64,000 nucleotides of DNA, from contig CM059193.1 of the NCBI GenBank assembly GCA_030323885.1, forward strand, positions 77,527,447 through 77,591,446, written 5' to 3'. The notes below the pieces were generated by a model. It did no database searches, had not been told where the DNA came from, and saw only the letters and a list, made by a program, of their open reading frames with translations. The position numbers and the translations under genes were made by a program. Each line of letters starts with the position of its first letter. The first letter of the stretch is position 1. Positions 11,242 through 22,094 of the stretch are shown here, piece after piece. The stretch is from Branchipolynoe longqiensis. Taxonomy: Eukaryota; Annelida; Polychaeta; Phyllodocida; Polynoidae.

Positions 11242-11557
11242 TTTTTGTATAATTCCTTTCTCAAAGAATTTTTGTACCTGTTTAGTTAGTGCCTCTCGTT
11301 CAACCGGTTCAATGTTATAAGGAAAAGGTTATACTGCCTTGTACCGGAAATTGTGTGAAGGGAATGTGAACACCCCTAACTATTTGTAAAATTTCTTGGT
11401 CACTAGTAATTTTGTGCCACTCAGAAATATGATTATTAATATTGCCAGCCACAAAGTTGCTTACAGTTTGTGTGGTTTTAGAGGCTGCAAGGACTGTGTT
11501 TTGACCTCTACTTGGACCCGCCCCTGGGGAAGGGTCTCGGCGAGTTGACGCCTCGGC
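11242..11557 (-). pseudogene. Broken DIRS pol N-terminal region
   Basis: This stretch joins gag and RT. It has no long open frame on the minus strand, although the position requires the start of pol. Frameshifts or stops have accumulated here. Confidence 0.5.
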
Positions 11558-12919
11558 CTAGTGGCCGTGCGGTGTTGTCAGTCCAGCATGCGCGAGCGCC
11601 CGGCCCCGAAAAGCTTGACCGAAGTTTGAGCCCGGTCTGGTTCCCCTGGTGAACCGTCGTGGACGAAAATCCCCTCGTGACCTTTTGAAACGAGTTTCCT
11701 GTTTCTTCTTGCCATCCATGTTTTTGCCACTCTTGGCTGCAGTTTCTACCTCTTTATAGAAGTATTGTAGTTGACCGCCAAACATTTTCGTGTTATCTAA
11801 AGGTTTCCCTTTAATCGGCTCTGGAGCGAGAAAGAGCGTAAACTCTTTCCCATCATTATCCGTAATCTTCTTTGAGCGAGCCACTTCTTTGCCAGCATCT
11901 GTGCAAACCGACTTGAAGACATTCTCATATCTTCGGTACGACAGGTAATTACCTACCGCCGCTAACAATGCAATTCCTTTGTCCATCATTTTAGCCAAAG
12001 ACGAGAACTTATTTTCTCTTTGCATTCTATTTGCCACAGGAGCAATAGCTGTTAGGGTACCAAGCACCGCCTTATGCACTGTGTGCAACACACCCTCAAA
12101 TCTCTTACGGTCATCCGTCATATTGACATCTCGATCCATCTCCTTAATGATGGAGTTGGGAACACCTTTAATGCCTGTTAATTCATCTCCTAACTTGGAG
12201 ATAATTTCCGCCGGTTTAAACGTGCGGAAATGGCCATTAATGGTATCGCGCATAAGCGTAGTGGTTTTAACACGCTTAGCCTTTGGCTTCTCCACTTTCT
12301 TAGCCACTTTGCCACCAATGGCAGCATAGACACCTTCATATTGTGTGTCTGAGTCTGATTCCGTGGAAGTGGAATCTGTGGAAGAATCGGAAGAAGAAGA
12401 ATCTTTCCTCTTCTTCTTCTTCTTCTTCTTGGACTTGGTCTTCCGCTTTTTGCGAAGTCCAGTCTTCCCCCATTCTTTAGTGAAATCATCACCAGAAGAA
12501 ATGATATGTTTCTTCTTCCTCCGTTTAGGAGAAGGAGGAGGAGGAGCCTTAAGCTCCATCGCTGAGTCTGTCTCCGAGAAATCCTCAAATGATGATTCAT
12601 CTTGGACACTCGGCATTCGCCGTTTACGAGACACCGGTGGTTTGAGAGACATAATATGACTCTCCATCGCCGCAAACCGAGTCTCCCAATTTTGAGCCGC
12701 GGCGCCGTCAGGCACTATGTCCTCATCCGCCTCGGAGAGAATATGCGCCCCGGGCTGTTTCGAAGGCACTGCCGACAACACGGGTGAGGAGTCGTACTCC
12801 TCGTCCAATCCACTCGGAACACGCCCCTCGGCTGCTGCTGCACCGCGCTTACTCCGCTTCGTGGCCATCAGGAACTGAAACAAAGATTTTTGGTCAGTCC
12901 CGGTATATATATATGTCAC
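11558..12919 (-). CDS. DIRS gag-like protein
   Basis: This intact 453-residue frame is the first gene of the DIRS element. Residues about 1-120 are acidic and low-complexity. Residues about 125-200 form a Lys/Ser-rich stretch with poly-Lys and SSDSSTDSTSTESDSD, encoded by a TTC/GAA-type repeat in DNA. A helical capsid-like region follows, and the end is Arg/Gly-rich (FRPRRFTRGTRPGSNF), suited to RNA binding. There is no CCHC knuckle, as is usual for DIRS gag. The start may be the internal Met (MATKRSKRG) near residue 18. Confidence 0.75.
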   Translation of the reverse strand: MTYIYTGTDQKSLFQFLMATKRSKRGAAAAEGRVPSGLDEEYDSSPVLSAVPSKQPGAHILSEADEDIVPDGAAAQNWETRFAAMESHIMSLKPPVSRKRRMPSVQDESSFEDFSETDSAMELKAPPPPSPKRRKKKHIISSGDDFTKEWGKTGLRKKRKTKSKKKKKKKRKDSSSSDSSTDSTSTESDSDTQYEGVYAAIGGKVAKKVEKPKAKRVKTTTLMRDTINGHFRTFKPAEIISKLGDELTGIKGVPNSIIKEMDRDVNMTDDRKRFEGVLHTVHKAVLGTLTAIAPVANRMQRENKFSSLAKMMDKGIALLAAVGNYLSYRRYENVFKSVCTDAGKEVARSKKITDNDGKEFTLFLAPEPIKGKPLDNTKMFGGQLQYFYKEVETAAKSGKNMDGKKKQETRFKRSRGDFRPRRFTRGTRPGSNFGQAFRGRALAHAGLTTPHGH

Positions 12920-13540
12920 AATATGGTTGTTTCAAACTCAATTGGACATCTAGTGGTGTTAGAGAACGTGTTTATACCGTTATAACACAGGCGTAATAAG
13001 CTAAATTTGTGCGTGGATTGTGGGTCAAGCCCAAACCTTACGCGGGGTCGGGACCAGTGTATCGTCCCGCCCATCCCTCTGTTCCGCACACTTCTCCCAC
13101 CTGTGACTACTACGTCAACAAGTTGGAGAAAATGCTACGAAACTCGGAGAAACACCTGAAAAAGTTTGTGGGGAATCTATAAAAGAAACCCAGGAGCATC
13201 TCCAACATTACTCTCTATTAGAGTACGAGAGAATTTCCACAGGAGATGAGGCCGAGCCCACATCTCTACCCATAATCACACGGTGACACGGGTGTTGACA
13301 GAACCGCTAATGATCGGTTTCGTTCCTTCGAGAAGGAATTCTATCCTTGGTTTTTTATAACCAAATAACTCGTCCAAAATGGACCAAAGAAAGTCTAAAC
13401 TTTCCATAATGATGCTCTAATGCATCATAATTAAGCTAACCACAGTTTTTATTATACTTACTGCGTATTTGCTTGTATGTAGACTAATTTTGCCGGAGCA
13501 ACCCAACGACACGTAATCCAGTCGTGAGTTGTATATGCTA

Positions 13541-13600
13541 ATTGCTGGTACCTCACGTGCTTCCTTCTCCCTAGCCTGAGGCTGTATACCGAGGTAAAAA
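13541..13600 (-). repeat. DIRS left inverted terminal repeat
   Basis: Read on the minus strand it begins 'ttttacctcggtatacagcc' and continues into 'ggaagcacgtgaggtacca'. The outer 34 bp recur inverted at 8529-8562, and the inner part recurs at 8293-8330. Confidence 0.85.
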
Positions 13601-13638
13601 AAATATATATATAGGTCTTTCCACATAATAATTATATA

Positions 13639-13831
13639 GTGAAACCCCCCCCCCCATTATACCACATCCTGATTTAACTCGAATTCTGATATAACGCGAT
13701 GATTCATGGCACCCAGAATTCCTTAATTCAAAGCTAATTCAGTAAACTGAAACCTGATTTACCACAACCCCACTGTTTTCGTGATGACATTTTATGGACC
13801 CCAATGATCGTGTTATAACGGGGTTTCACAG
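13639..13831. mobile_element. Mariner-type MITE
   Basis: The ends are inverted: 'gtgaaacccc' at left and 'ggggtttcac' at right, with TA on both outer sides (13637-13638 and 13832-13833), as in Tc1/mariner. The interior contains 'gttataac' and 'gatataacg' sequence related to the ends. About 193 bp, non-coding. Confidence 0.65.
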
Positions 13832-13833
13832 TA

Positions 13834-14370
13834 TGTAGGTTTTTTCATGTATTAATAATGTACCTTTTCTATATTAAATATGTATGGGGTTGACCCAGTG
13901 CCACCCATCTTTTGGTGGTCCCAAGCATAGTGTGACTGGGGTATTCCAAAATTATTAATTGATTAATGGATCAAGTCTGAAATATTATAAATAGTTAGCT
14001 AGGAAAGCAGGTTTCTCAATGATTTAATACAAGAACACAAATAGACTGGAAAACAGCCATTTCAAGAAGGCTACATACTGGGTTGCATTATTTCTTTATC
14101 TGGGGGTGGGTGCAATGTCCTAACCCATGCTAGGTATGGCCCTGCAATGTACTTAGAAAGGGAAATCTCATGAAAGCATGAGATTGACCGAATTGGTTGG
14201 CAGCCCAGTTAAAAGATTCACCACATACCTACAGTAGGGGGTGAATGACAATGTCGAAAAACAGGAGAAAACTATTTTGTATCAATCAACCAATTAGAGA
14301 AGATCAGCTCCTAGTTCCCTCATCCAGATGTAAAGTCTACTGCTCGAATCTGTGGTTGTGTAGGCTTTGC
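13834..14370. other. Unannotated stretch
   Basis: No gene was seen. It contains one 'gattcacc...gggtgaat' inverted motif near 14215-14255 that also occurs at 15.4, 15.8 and 20.9 kb. Confidence 0.4.
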
Positions 14371-14698
14371 TTTGTTGTTGTTTTACGTCCTAGCAACATC
14401 TAAGGTCATATCAGGACGGGTGCCGACTTGTGACAGTGTGCACTCATGCCAACTTTATAGTGGTCCCACTGGGAAACCAGGCCACCTCACCATTACCTGG
14501 TATCCCACTCAGTCACATTATCCTGACACTGAGCACACCAGTCCTTGCCCTGTCCTAATAATGCTGAGCACCTGGCTAGGAAGCGACAAGTATCAATTTT
14601 TAAGTCATTGGTTTGACTCAAACAGGGTTCGAACCAACGACCCCACGATCTACCAGCATGGGAGACGGATGCTCTAACTCATTCGGCCATCCCGTCTG
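14371..14698 (-). repeat. SINE (common family), near full length
   Basis: It runs tail to head from 'ttgttgttgttttacgtcct' to 'attcggccatcccgtctgg'. The head is the variant with 'gttagagcatccgtctccc' on the minus strand, unlike the 'ggtagagcg' variant at 807 and 16319. Confidence 0.85.
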
Positions 14699-15179
14699 GT
14701 CGGTTGTGAAGGCAGGCTATAGTGAAATCAATACAGGTAAAGAGAAAGGAAGAGTATAAAGTGTGAAAGAAGAGAGAGAGTCAAGCCCTCTGGTTTATTA
14801 TTTATATGGTACATAGATTCAGTATAGATCTATAGAGTATCACCCCACCCCATTCTCCCAATGAGAAACAAGCATTTCTAGCTCTACCAATAGGGATCCA
14901 GCATTCCTGGTCCCCATGGTTACCAGTGATCTGCCCACCACTACCAAGCTGTGTGGGTCCCCTGGCCACCACCTGCCTTGAGCTGAGTGTGGTGATCCTG
15001 ACTAGCAGAGGGGGGGGGGGGGGGGGGGGGGAAGGGGGTAGTGTGTAGGGCTCTGAGTGCCCCTTACACATAGTCCTGCCAGCAACTACATAAACACATT
15101 TATACACCTGGCCATGTATACCTGTTTCACAATAGAACATTTGCATTCCCCCACCAATGCTTCATTATCGGAATATTTT
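14699..15179. other. Unannotated stretch with poly(G)
   Basis: No gene was recognised. A run of about 24 G lies at 15008-15031, next to a purine-rich tract. Confidence 0.5.
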
Positions 15180-16150
15180 ACACAGTGTTTATCTATATTG
15201 ACAAAGAGTTGATGAAATATGGCGACTCCAGAATGCTATCGATTTGACTTTTAAAGTGTCTTAAGGTACATATTTTATTATATTTTTCAAATCAAAAGTA
15301 GCCGGTAAATATGAAAAATTATGTGAAGATATATTTTGCTTCTTTGATTAAGAAGTTATATGCTTATTTCATTAACCCATCCTGTCATCACTTTTTCTAA
15401 TGGGTTGTTCTTCAACCATACTAGGTAAGGGTGAATCTTTTATCTAGTGGCCTCCTAGATAAAGGATTCACCCCGTACATCCAGTAGAGGGGTGAACACA
15501 CACTTTATGTAAAAGCGTGCGAAAACTGCTTTAGTATGGAACAGGAAGTAGAAACTCTGGCTCCAGTATCAAATGGCTACCCATATCGGCACAGAGTTGG
15601 TGAAATGGGAGAGAATGGAAAAAAGACAAGATGGCGATGATAAAACGCAGTCGGTTTTATTTTTTTAATTCCTTTAACTACATGTTTTATATTTCAAATC
15701 AAAAGTAGCGGGTAAATAGGAAGATTTATGTGAAAAATATATTTTGCTTCTTAAATTAAGAATTTACCAGCTAAATTCATTTCCCCACCATGTCGAAATT
15801 CTTCGCCCATTTTTCTAATAGGTTGTTTTTCACCCATGTACTGCAAGTACGGGGTGAATCTTTTGTCTAGTGGCCTCCCTGTCTAATGGTTTTTTCAAAG
15901 TAGGTGTCCAAAGGGATGACGCTCATAAATCAACCGATTATTCTGTATATTACTGTAGTATATGGCATATATGCTGTCCCAAATCAATAGTTAATGCACC
16001 AATATCTAAGTTGGAGATATAATCAAATGTAGACAAGTGTTTTGGTTTTGAAAAAATATTTCATGACATCATACAACTTTAATCTATCCTACAATTCAAA
16101 AGTACCGGTAAATAAAGAGGTATGTGAAGAATATATCTTGCTTCCTTCCT
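15180..16150. repeat. About 400-440-bp tandem repeat, 2.4 units
   Basis: Shared blocks recur: 'caaatcaaaagtag' near 15289, 15695 and (diverged) 16097; 'gtctagtggcctcc'-type sequence near 15437 and 15875; and 'cacagagttggtgaaat'-type starts. Each full unit holds a 'gattcacccc...ggggtgaatc' hairpin. Confidence 0.7.
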
Positions 16151-16318
16151 GTAATAGGTACCCCACAATCCGCCGGGGCGCCACTATCGCCTGACCAATA
16201 AACTTTTTTTATTAAAAAATTTCTTCTTTTATTGACGAGGTATTCACTCTGCCCATAACGTATAAGCTCCCGTGAAGGTGCTTGTTTTCAACGCTGGACA
16301 AAACTTTTACAACTTTTG

Positions 16319-16640
16319 CTTGCTTGTTTGTTGTTTTACGTCCTAGCCATATCAATGGTCATATCAGGACGGGTACCGACTTGTGACAGTGTGCACCCAT
16401 GGCGACGCTATAGTGCTGCCCCACTGGGAAATCAGGCCACCGGCACCATGACCAGATATCGCACTCAGTCACATTATCCTGACACCGAGCTAACCAGTCC
16501 TTGCCCTATCCTAATAATGCCGAGCACCAGGCTAGGTAGTGACAAGTATCAATTTTTAAGTTGTTGGTTTGACTTGACCGGGAACCAAACTCGCGAACTC
16601 CCAATCTTTCGCACGCGAGGCCTGTGCTCTACCGATTCGG
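16319..16640 (-). repeat. SINE (common family), head variant 1
   Basis: Near full length. The head on the minus strand reads 'cgaatcggtagagcacaggc'. It directly abuts the next SINE copy, whose tail begins at 16641. Confidence 0.85.
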
Positions 16641-16968
16641 GTTGTTTGTTTGTTGTTTTATGTCCTAGCAACATCTAAGGTCATATAAGGACAGGTACCT
16701 ACTTGTGACAGTGTGCACTCATGGCGACTTTATAGTACTGCCCCACTGGAAGACCAGGCCGCCAGCACCATGACCTGATATCCCACTGTCACACTATCCT
16801 GACACTGAGCCAACCAGTCATTGCCCTATCCTAATAATGCTGAGTGCCAGCCTAGGAAGCGACAAGTATCAATTTTTAAGTCATTGGTTTGACTCGACCA
16901 GGGTTAGAAAACACGATCTACCAACACGGGAGCCGGAGGCTCTAACTCATTCAGTCATCCCGTCTGGT
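16641..16968 (-). repeat. SINE (common family), head variant 2
   Basis: Second of two head-to-tail SINEs. The body is shared with its neighbour, but the head is the 'gttagagcctccggctcccg' type and ends in 'ccatcccgtctgg'-like sequence. The pair looks like insertion of one SINE into or beside the head of another. Confidence 0.85.
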
Positions 16969-17309
16969 CCACCCCACCCGAGACTCATGCGCAGTACCCT
17001 TATTGTTACACCCGTTTTTGAAGGGACAAAGATTTCAGCAATGATAGAGACTATTTTCACTGTTGTACGATGCTTGAAAGGAATTTTACTAACCTATTCA
17101 AGTCTTTACATGCAAAATTCAGCGATAAGAGTGCCAGGAATGGCCATGTCAAATCTACGAATGTGAATCTTTAGCATTTTTTCTTCCTAAAAATGTATGA
17201 CTACAACTGGAACCACAAGTGTAGAACCTGGCAGAGTATTGTAGGTGTCTAGCTGTTTTGTATAACGGTTGCCATGGAAACCCACATTTTTCTGTGATCT
17301 AATTTTTAA

Positions 17310-17471
17310 AAATATCAGTTTTGATCAGCTGAGATGATTTCCCATAGCAAAAAGAACCTTGGTATCAAGTTTGATCAGGATCAAACCATTAATACAGAAA
17401 CTGCAGTTGTAATATTGCAGGTGGGTACTCTTTTAAAAATCAGTTTTGATAAGCAGGGGTGATTTGCCTTA
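17310..17471. repeat. Short tandem duplication interrupted by a MITE
   Basis: A unit with 'cagttttgatcagctgagat', 'aagaaccttggtatcaagtt' and 'gatcaggatcaaaccatta' recurs as a second unit starting at 17441 and resuming at 18241 ('aagaacattggtatgatgtt'). The MITE at 17472 splits the second unit. Confidence 0.7.
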
Positions 17472-18237
17472 AGGGGATGTCACACTACAACCTATGGCGT
17501 TAGCATATGCCGACGTATGCGATTTTCGACCAACACGTCGTATACGTTGGACATACGTCGATACGCTCGGGATACGACGTCATAAGTCGGCTTAGGTCGA
17601 GCTGCTAAAAAATTGTTGTGCATGTTCAAAATTGTCAACGTATGTAGCCGTATGGCTCATACGTTTCTCATATGCTCGCCGTACATTAGTCATACATTAG
17701 GGGTAGGTTGGTATAGGTGGAACACGTTAGCCGTACGTTGAACCGGCACCATCCGCGTATCTCTGGCGTATATAATGTACTCATAACGTTCTGTAAAAGG
17801 GCTGTCATACTACGACGTATAGCCTTAGCGTATGCCAACGGATGTGATTTTCGACCAACACGTCGGCGTACGGCGTCTTACGTCGAGGCTCCGAAACAAT
17901 TTTTGTGCATGTTCAAAATTGTCAATGTGTGGCTCTTACGTTCCTCATACGCCATGTGTACGTTAGGGGTATGTCAGCATACATTAGGAGCATGTTAGGG
18001 ATACGTCGGCATACGTTACTCATATGCTGGACCTGTCACCTCCAACTGTCACAACACGTCTCAGCACGCCGAGTATACATCGCCATATGTTTCGTATACG
18101 TCACTATACGCCATGCATTCGTTCCTGCGACCGCCCGCAGCATGAAAGTTTGGCGAATGCCGACGTATTTTGATTTCAATTTTATTTTAATACGTTATGC
18201 ACACGCCGACATCATACGTCGTAGTGTGACATGGCCT
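17472..18237. mobile_element. Harbinger-type MITE, 766 bp
   Basis: Inverted ends are 'aggggatgtcacactacaac' and, reversed from the right, 'aggccatgtcacactacgac'. TTA flanks both sides (17469-17471 and 18238-18240), the PIF/Harbinger duplication. The interior is non-coding and built of degenerate 'tacgtcgg/cgtatg' motifs, with a duplicated 'gattttcgaccaacacgtcg'. The ends resemble the left end of the autonomous Harbinger at 40259. Confidence 0.85.
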
Positions 18238-18300
18238 TTACGAAGAAGAACATTGGTATGATGTTTGATCAGGATCTGACCATTATTAAAGAAACTACAA

Positions 18301-18823
18301 AGAAATGTTATAATTAATCTATTTAACCATCCTTAATAAGCCACTTCTTTAGTGTATTAGCTAATACAACAGATCTGAAAGTCAACAACCTTCAAATGCA
18401 CATATCTCACTCAATTTTTGGAATATCCTTAAAATTCAACAAGCATATTGCTTTTGATTCAATGGAGCATCCAATGAAATTATAATTTGAATGTTTGGAC
18501 TAATTTGAAAATTTGTGTAGGGTACCTACCTGTAATTAAGAATTGTGTAATTATTTCCTTTACCCAGCGTTTCTATACTTTTTCTAGTGGGTTGTTCAGC
18601 AGCCGTGTCTCAGGAAAGGGCCTCCGGGAGGAAAGTACCGGTACCTGTCTCTAAAATTTGGAATACCCTTTTAAAGTTAAGGAAATGAGAGGCTAACCAT
18701 AATGTATAACTATTATAAGTATAGTGAAATAGCGAATGGTAGACAGGAAGTGTGAACACTTATTTGTCTCTCATTTTTGCTTGAGTGCAGTAAATAAGCA
18801 ACACAAGGAATAATTAGTAGCAT
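18301..18823. other. Unannotated stretch
   Basis: No gene or classified repeat was seen. A 'ttctagtgggttgttc' block near 18590 is shared with the 15.4-kb tandem repeat. Confidence 0.4.
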
Positions 18824-19196
18824 GTGGTGAATAAGGGGTCAAATTTCCCTGGATCATCAGCCTATGCTTTTTCTAATCTCTTCTTGAATGAATTTATTGA
18901 CTGGGCATCAATAACATTTTGTGGGAGACTGTTCCATATATTTATAATCCTGTTTGAGAAACTGTGTTGCCTTAACTTTGAAATGGCTCTGGGTTTTACT
19001 AGTTTGAGAGTATGGCCCCCAACTGCCTTCTCTTTTATTCAAGGTGAAAAATTGGTTCATATCTATTTCATCAAAACCTTTCATAATTTTAAATACTTGA
19101 ATTATGTCACTTCTTTTCCTCCTGTAGGAAAGGGTAGGAAGTTTCAATTCCCTAAGCCTTTGTTCATAGGGTAGTCCTTTATAACTGCAACTCATA
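18824..19196 (-). pseudogene. CR1/L2-like LINE remnant, C-terminal end
   Basis: The minus strand encodes GLPYEQRLRELKLPTLSYRR followed by KRSDIIQVFKIMKGFD, the typical post-RT tail of CR1/L2-type LINEs. The preceding residues (IETVQRRATKL) lie at 19592-19650 on the other side of a MITE. Only the 3' end of the LINE survives. Confidence 0.8.
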
Positions 19197-19591
19197 CCCC
19201 AGTCACACGAAGCCTGCGTTCACTTACGATCAATTCGCGACGTCAAAACGTCCTCCTTGCACCCTCCTTATGTGCTGTCACCGCGAGGACGCCAACCTCC
19301 CGGCCGCCAACCTCCCAGCATCCATTTTGGAAATTTTGGACGCAAGGAGGTTGCAGCTGCTGCACATGCAACCCTCCTTGAGTCCTGTTCCGGTGGCGCC
19401 ATTCAAAATGGTTGGCGCTGACCTCTTGGTTGTCGAGTTGCCGCCGACCTGGCGCCGCCCTTTCCCCAAACCGGCGCCGCCCTGGCGCCTACCATATATT
19501 TGAATCAATGTATCGAATGGGATGCTGGGAGGTCGGCATCCTTTTGGGCATAAGGAGGTTGGCGGCGAACCCTGGCTCTCGTGTGACTGGG
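19197..19591. mobile_element. MITE inserted in a LINE
   Basis: The ends are inverted: 'cccagtcacacga' at left and 'tcgtgtgactggg' at right. The interior has 'cgcaaggaggttg' and 'cctccttg' in opposite orientations and is GC-rich. It splits a LINE reading frame between VQRRATKL and SCSYKGLP. The flanking triplets (tac and tta) suggest a decayed 3-bp duplication. Confidence 0.75.
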
Positions 19592-19660
19592 TTATAACTT
19601 CGTTGCACGTCTCTGAACCGTTTCGATCTCCAGAAGGCAGAATATCTTTCCGAAAAGTAT
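19592..19660 (-). pseudogene. CR1/L2-like LINE remnant, upstream piece
   Basis: The minus strand reads LLEIETVQRRATKL, which joins directly to the LINE tail at 18824-19196 once the MITE is ignored. Confidence 0.7.
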
Positions 19661-19813
19661 GTAGACTATAATTATTATGAGTTTGTGCGAGGCAGTGGTA
19701 ACTTTGTGCTTGTCAAAGCCGTAGTTGTGAGGTACAACAAATATGGGTAGAAAATGAGTTTTGTTCTTCAACTTGCAAGCAATGCTTTTTTTCAGGTGTG
19801 GATGAAAAATACG

Positions 19814-20183
19814 CCGGTGTGGCGGTCTCCGATGCCACAAGGCTGATATGCCAAATGTCGCTTCTGCGCATGCGCGGATTTTAACACATATGCAAAAGAC
19901 CCATGCGCTCGCCGGCTACAAGCTCAGGCACGGTACCCGGCTGTGTTAGGCCGAAATCTATTGAATGCGATCATATTTAACAGAATTACATACTCAAATA
20001 ATGAAATTTAATTAAATTAACCTTAAATTCCAAGCGATATTAACGTAGCAGATCGATCAGCGTCGAATCGCCGAGTGTAAACAAAACAAATAGCAGTGAT
20101 CGCCGCAACGTCCGAAAATCCGCGCATGCGCAGAAGCGACATTTGGCATATCAGCCTTGTGGCATCGGAGACCGCCACACCGG
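19814..20183. mobile_element. 370-bp MITE with about 70-bp inverted ends
   Basis: The ends, beginning 'ccggtgtggcggtctccgat', are identical inverted copies for about 65-70 bp, including 'tgcgcatgcgcggatttt'. The interior is short and non-coding. No clear target duplication is seen, so the superfamily is not assigned. Confidence 0.85.
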
Positions 20184-22085
20184 GTTTTCCGCTTCATACG
20201 ACATGCTCAGAATCAATACTGTGAATTCGACATGAATTCAGCTCCATATTTAACGAGACTTTCTACTCACTGTGTATTTCGCCAACCGTGTGTGCATGTG
20301 TTGAACCAGCCCCGTATTATTACTGGTACGTGAATATGTGAAAACACGAGTTCTTCAATGTGAATTCCAGTCTACCGTCAACTACCCCTATTATCGTTCA
20401 ATCCACTCAATTTGTCAAAGCAGTCTGCTTCTACTGACGAGATAAGACATCATTAAAATTATATCGCATTCACATTAGACATACCACCTTCCTTTCATTC
20501 AAAGCTGACACAACCATAAAGAATAAATAAAACACCAAAATACACAAGAATAATATTCACGTGTCTCAACTTACCGCAAATACGTTTGGCCTCGAGGAAA
20601 CAGGCTGAAATTGGATTGCCTCGTGACCAAGATGCGCGGTATTTAGTGAAACATTTAAAAGTATCATGAATATAAAAGCAAAATATATGCAATGCGTATT
20701 TTTTCAATAATTTGCAAGCACATATGAACTAATTACAGTGTCTAGTTCGGTACAGAAATAGATGATTGAGTAAATAATCTGCTTTGCAACAACTTTATAT
20801 TTTCCCGCGCAAAATACGGGAAAGAATGGGGTGACTTAGAAGGACCTGACTTGTTTCCACTGCCATAAAATATAATCATAATGTTAAAATGTCAAATGAG
20901 TCCTTATGTTAAAAGTTATTGGATTACAATAGCTCATGGTACTACTTAGATCAACGATTCACCCCGTACTGCAAGTAGGCCTACGGAGTGAATCTTAAAA
21001 AAAAAAATCTAGGTTCTACTTTGAAACAATGCAATTTATTATTTATCTTATCCCATTTCCCTCCCCAGCATAATCGTTTCCCCATTTAACACTAAATTAA
21101 AATGAATCGCTTTACGATGCTTTATTTATCCTACCTACTCTGAATTGTCATACAATTATGTGAAGAAATAGTAATGTGCTGATTATGATTTATTTGAATA
21201 TATGTATAGTCCGATGAAAACATCAAACTTTAAAAGCCAAAACAATTCAGTGTCAGTTTTGGCGTACTTGCCAAAATTAATTTTGCAGGGTTGCACTTAA
21301 AATATCTTCAAAGTTAGCCATTTAAAATAAGGTTACTTTAAATTAAAGTAAGCTAGATTATAATGATCAACCTAATATATTTATCTCAGAAAATGACAGA
21401 AACTCAAAACCATCGGACTATGCAACTTTAATTAAGTTACTCCAACTGCTATACTAGAGCATATATCATTATATATGGCCCATTAAATTATTTCATTTAT
21501 TGGCACATTAGCCTACTCTATAAATAAACTATAATAGTATATACATATATAATATTTTTGGCTTTCATTATATTGACATATATACTTGCATTTGTGTTGT
21601 GATGCTGGTATACTAGACAGATATAATAAACCAAAATCATTGACTTCGGTGATTTTGTTTCTTTGAAAACTGAACAATTATGAAACAATTCAGTGCAGAA
21701 AACATGGCCAGTTTGTGGCATGCTGCATCACCAGTCTGATATGCACAGTGTAATTATATCAACAAAATGCAACACTTTTGGGATAAATATACCACCAAGC
21801 TATTTGGAAGACACAGTTTACCTAGTTAGAATACAAATTACACTTTCTCTCTGCATATTTATTCAATTAGAACATGTTAAACTTATCTGTTACGATTGTT
21901 ACGCTTCGTGTCCACTTTGAACAGAAACTTTCGAACTCACGTACATTGCATGGCAACCACATTAGCTAGGAACTACTTTTACACACCCATGTCAGAAATG
22001 GTCCCAACAGAACACACATATAAGCCCTATTCCAATTTTTATCATCCCTCAATGAAATCATCTGGTAAAAGGACATTAAGTTTTT
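20184..22085. other. AT-rich stretch without a gene
   Basis: No coding exon was supported. It contains a 'gattcaccccgtactgcaag' hairpin near 20949 and the small MITE at 21204. Confidence 0.45.
21204..21423. mobile_element. Short MITE (TAGTCCGATG ends)
   Basis: The left end 'tatagtccgatgaaaacatc' and the right end 'aaaccatcggactatgca' are inverted. Related ends occur at 30335-30412 and 38525-38693. About 220 bp, non-coding. Confidence 0.65.
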
Positions 22086-22094
22086 AGATTAAGT

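Larger units (their letters stand above)
8211..13607 (-). mobile_element. DIRS-type tyrosine-recombinase retrotransposon
   Basis: On the minus strand the order is gag-like protein, reverse transcriptase, RNase H and tyrosine recombinase, with no integrase or protease, which is the DIRS arrangement. Both ends share an inverted repeat: 8529-8562 matches the reverse complement of 13567-13600. The 3' side also carries the internal complementary region: 8293-8330 is the reverse complement of 13541-13577. Several frameshifts in pol and in the recombinase show this copy is inactive, although gag is intact. Confidence 0.9.

Noticed and set aside
11979..12659. Protein genes on the plus strand inside the DIRS gag
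   Set aside because: They mirror the intact minus-strand gag frame and are biased by its Lys/Glu/Ser repeats; they have no family features.
14802..15146. Proline-rich protein on the minus strand
   Set aside because: Its open frame depends on the poly(G) run near 15008-15031 and shows no domain.
17905..18261. 118-residue protein within the Harbinger MITE
   Set aside because: It arises from the 'tacgtcgg/cgtatg' motif repeats; no homologous domain and a non-coding MITE context.
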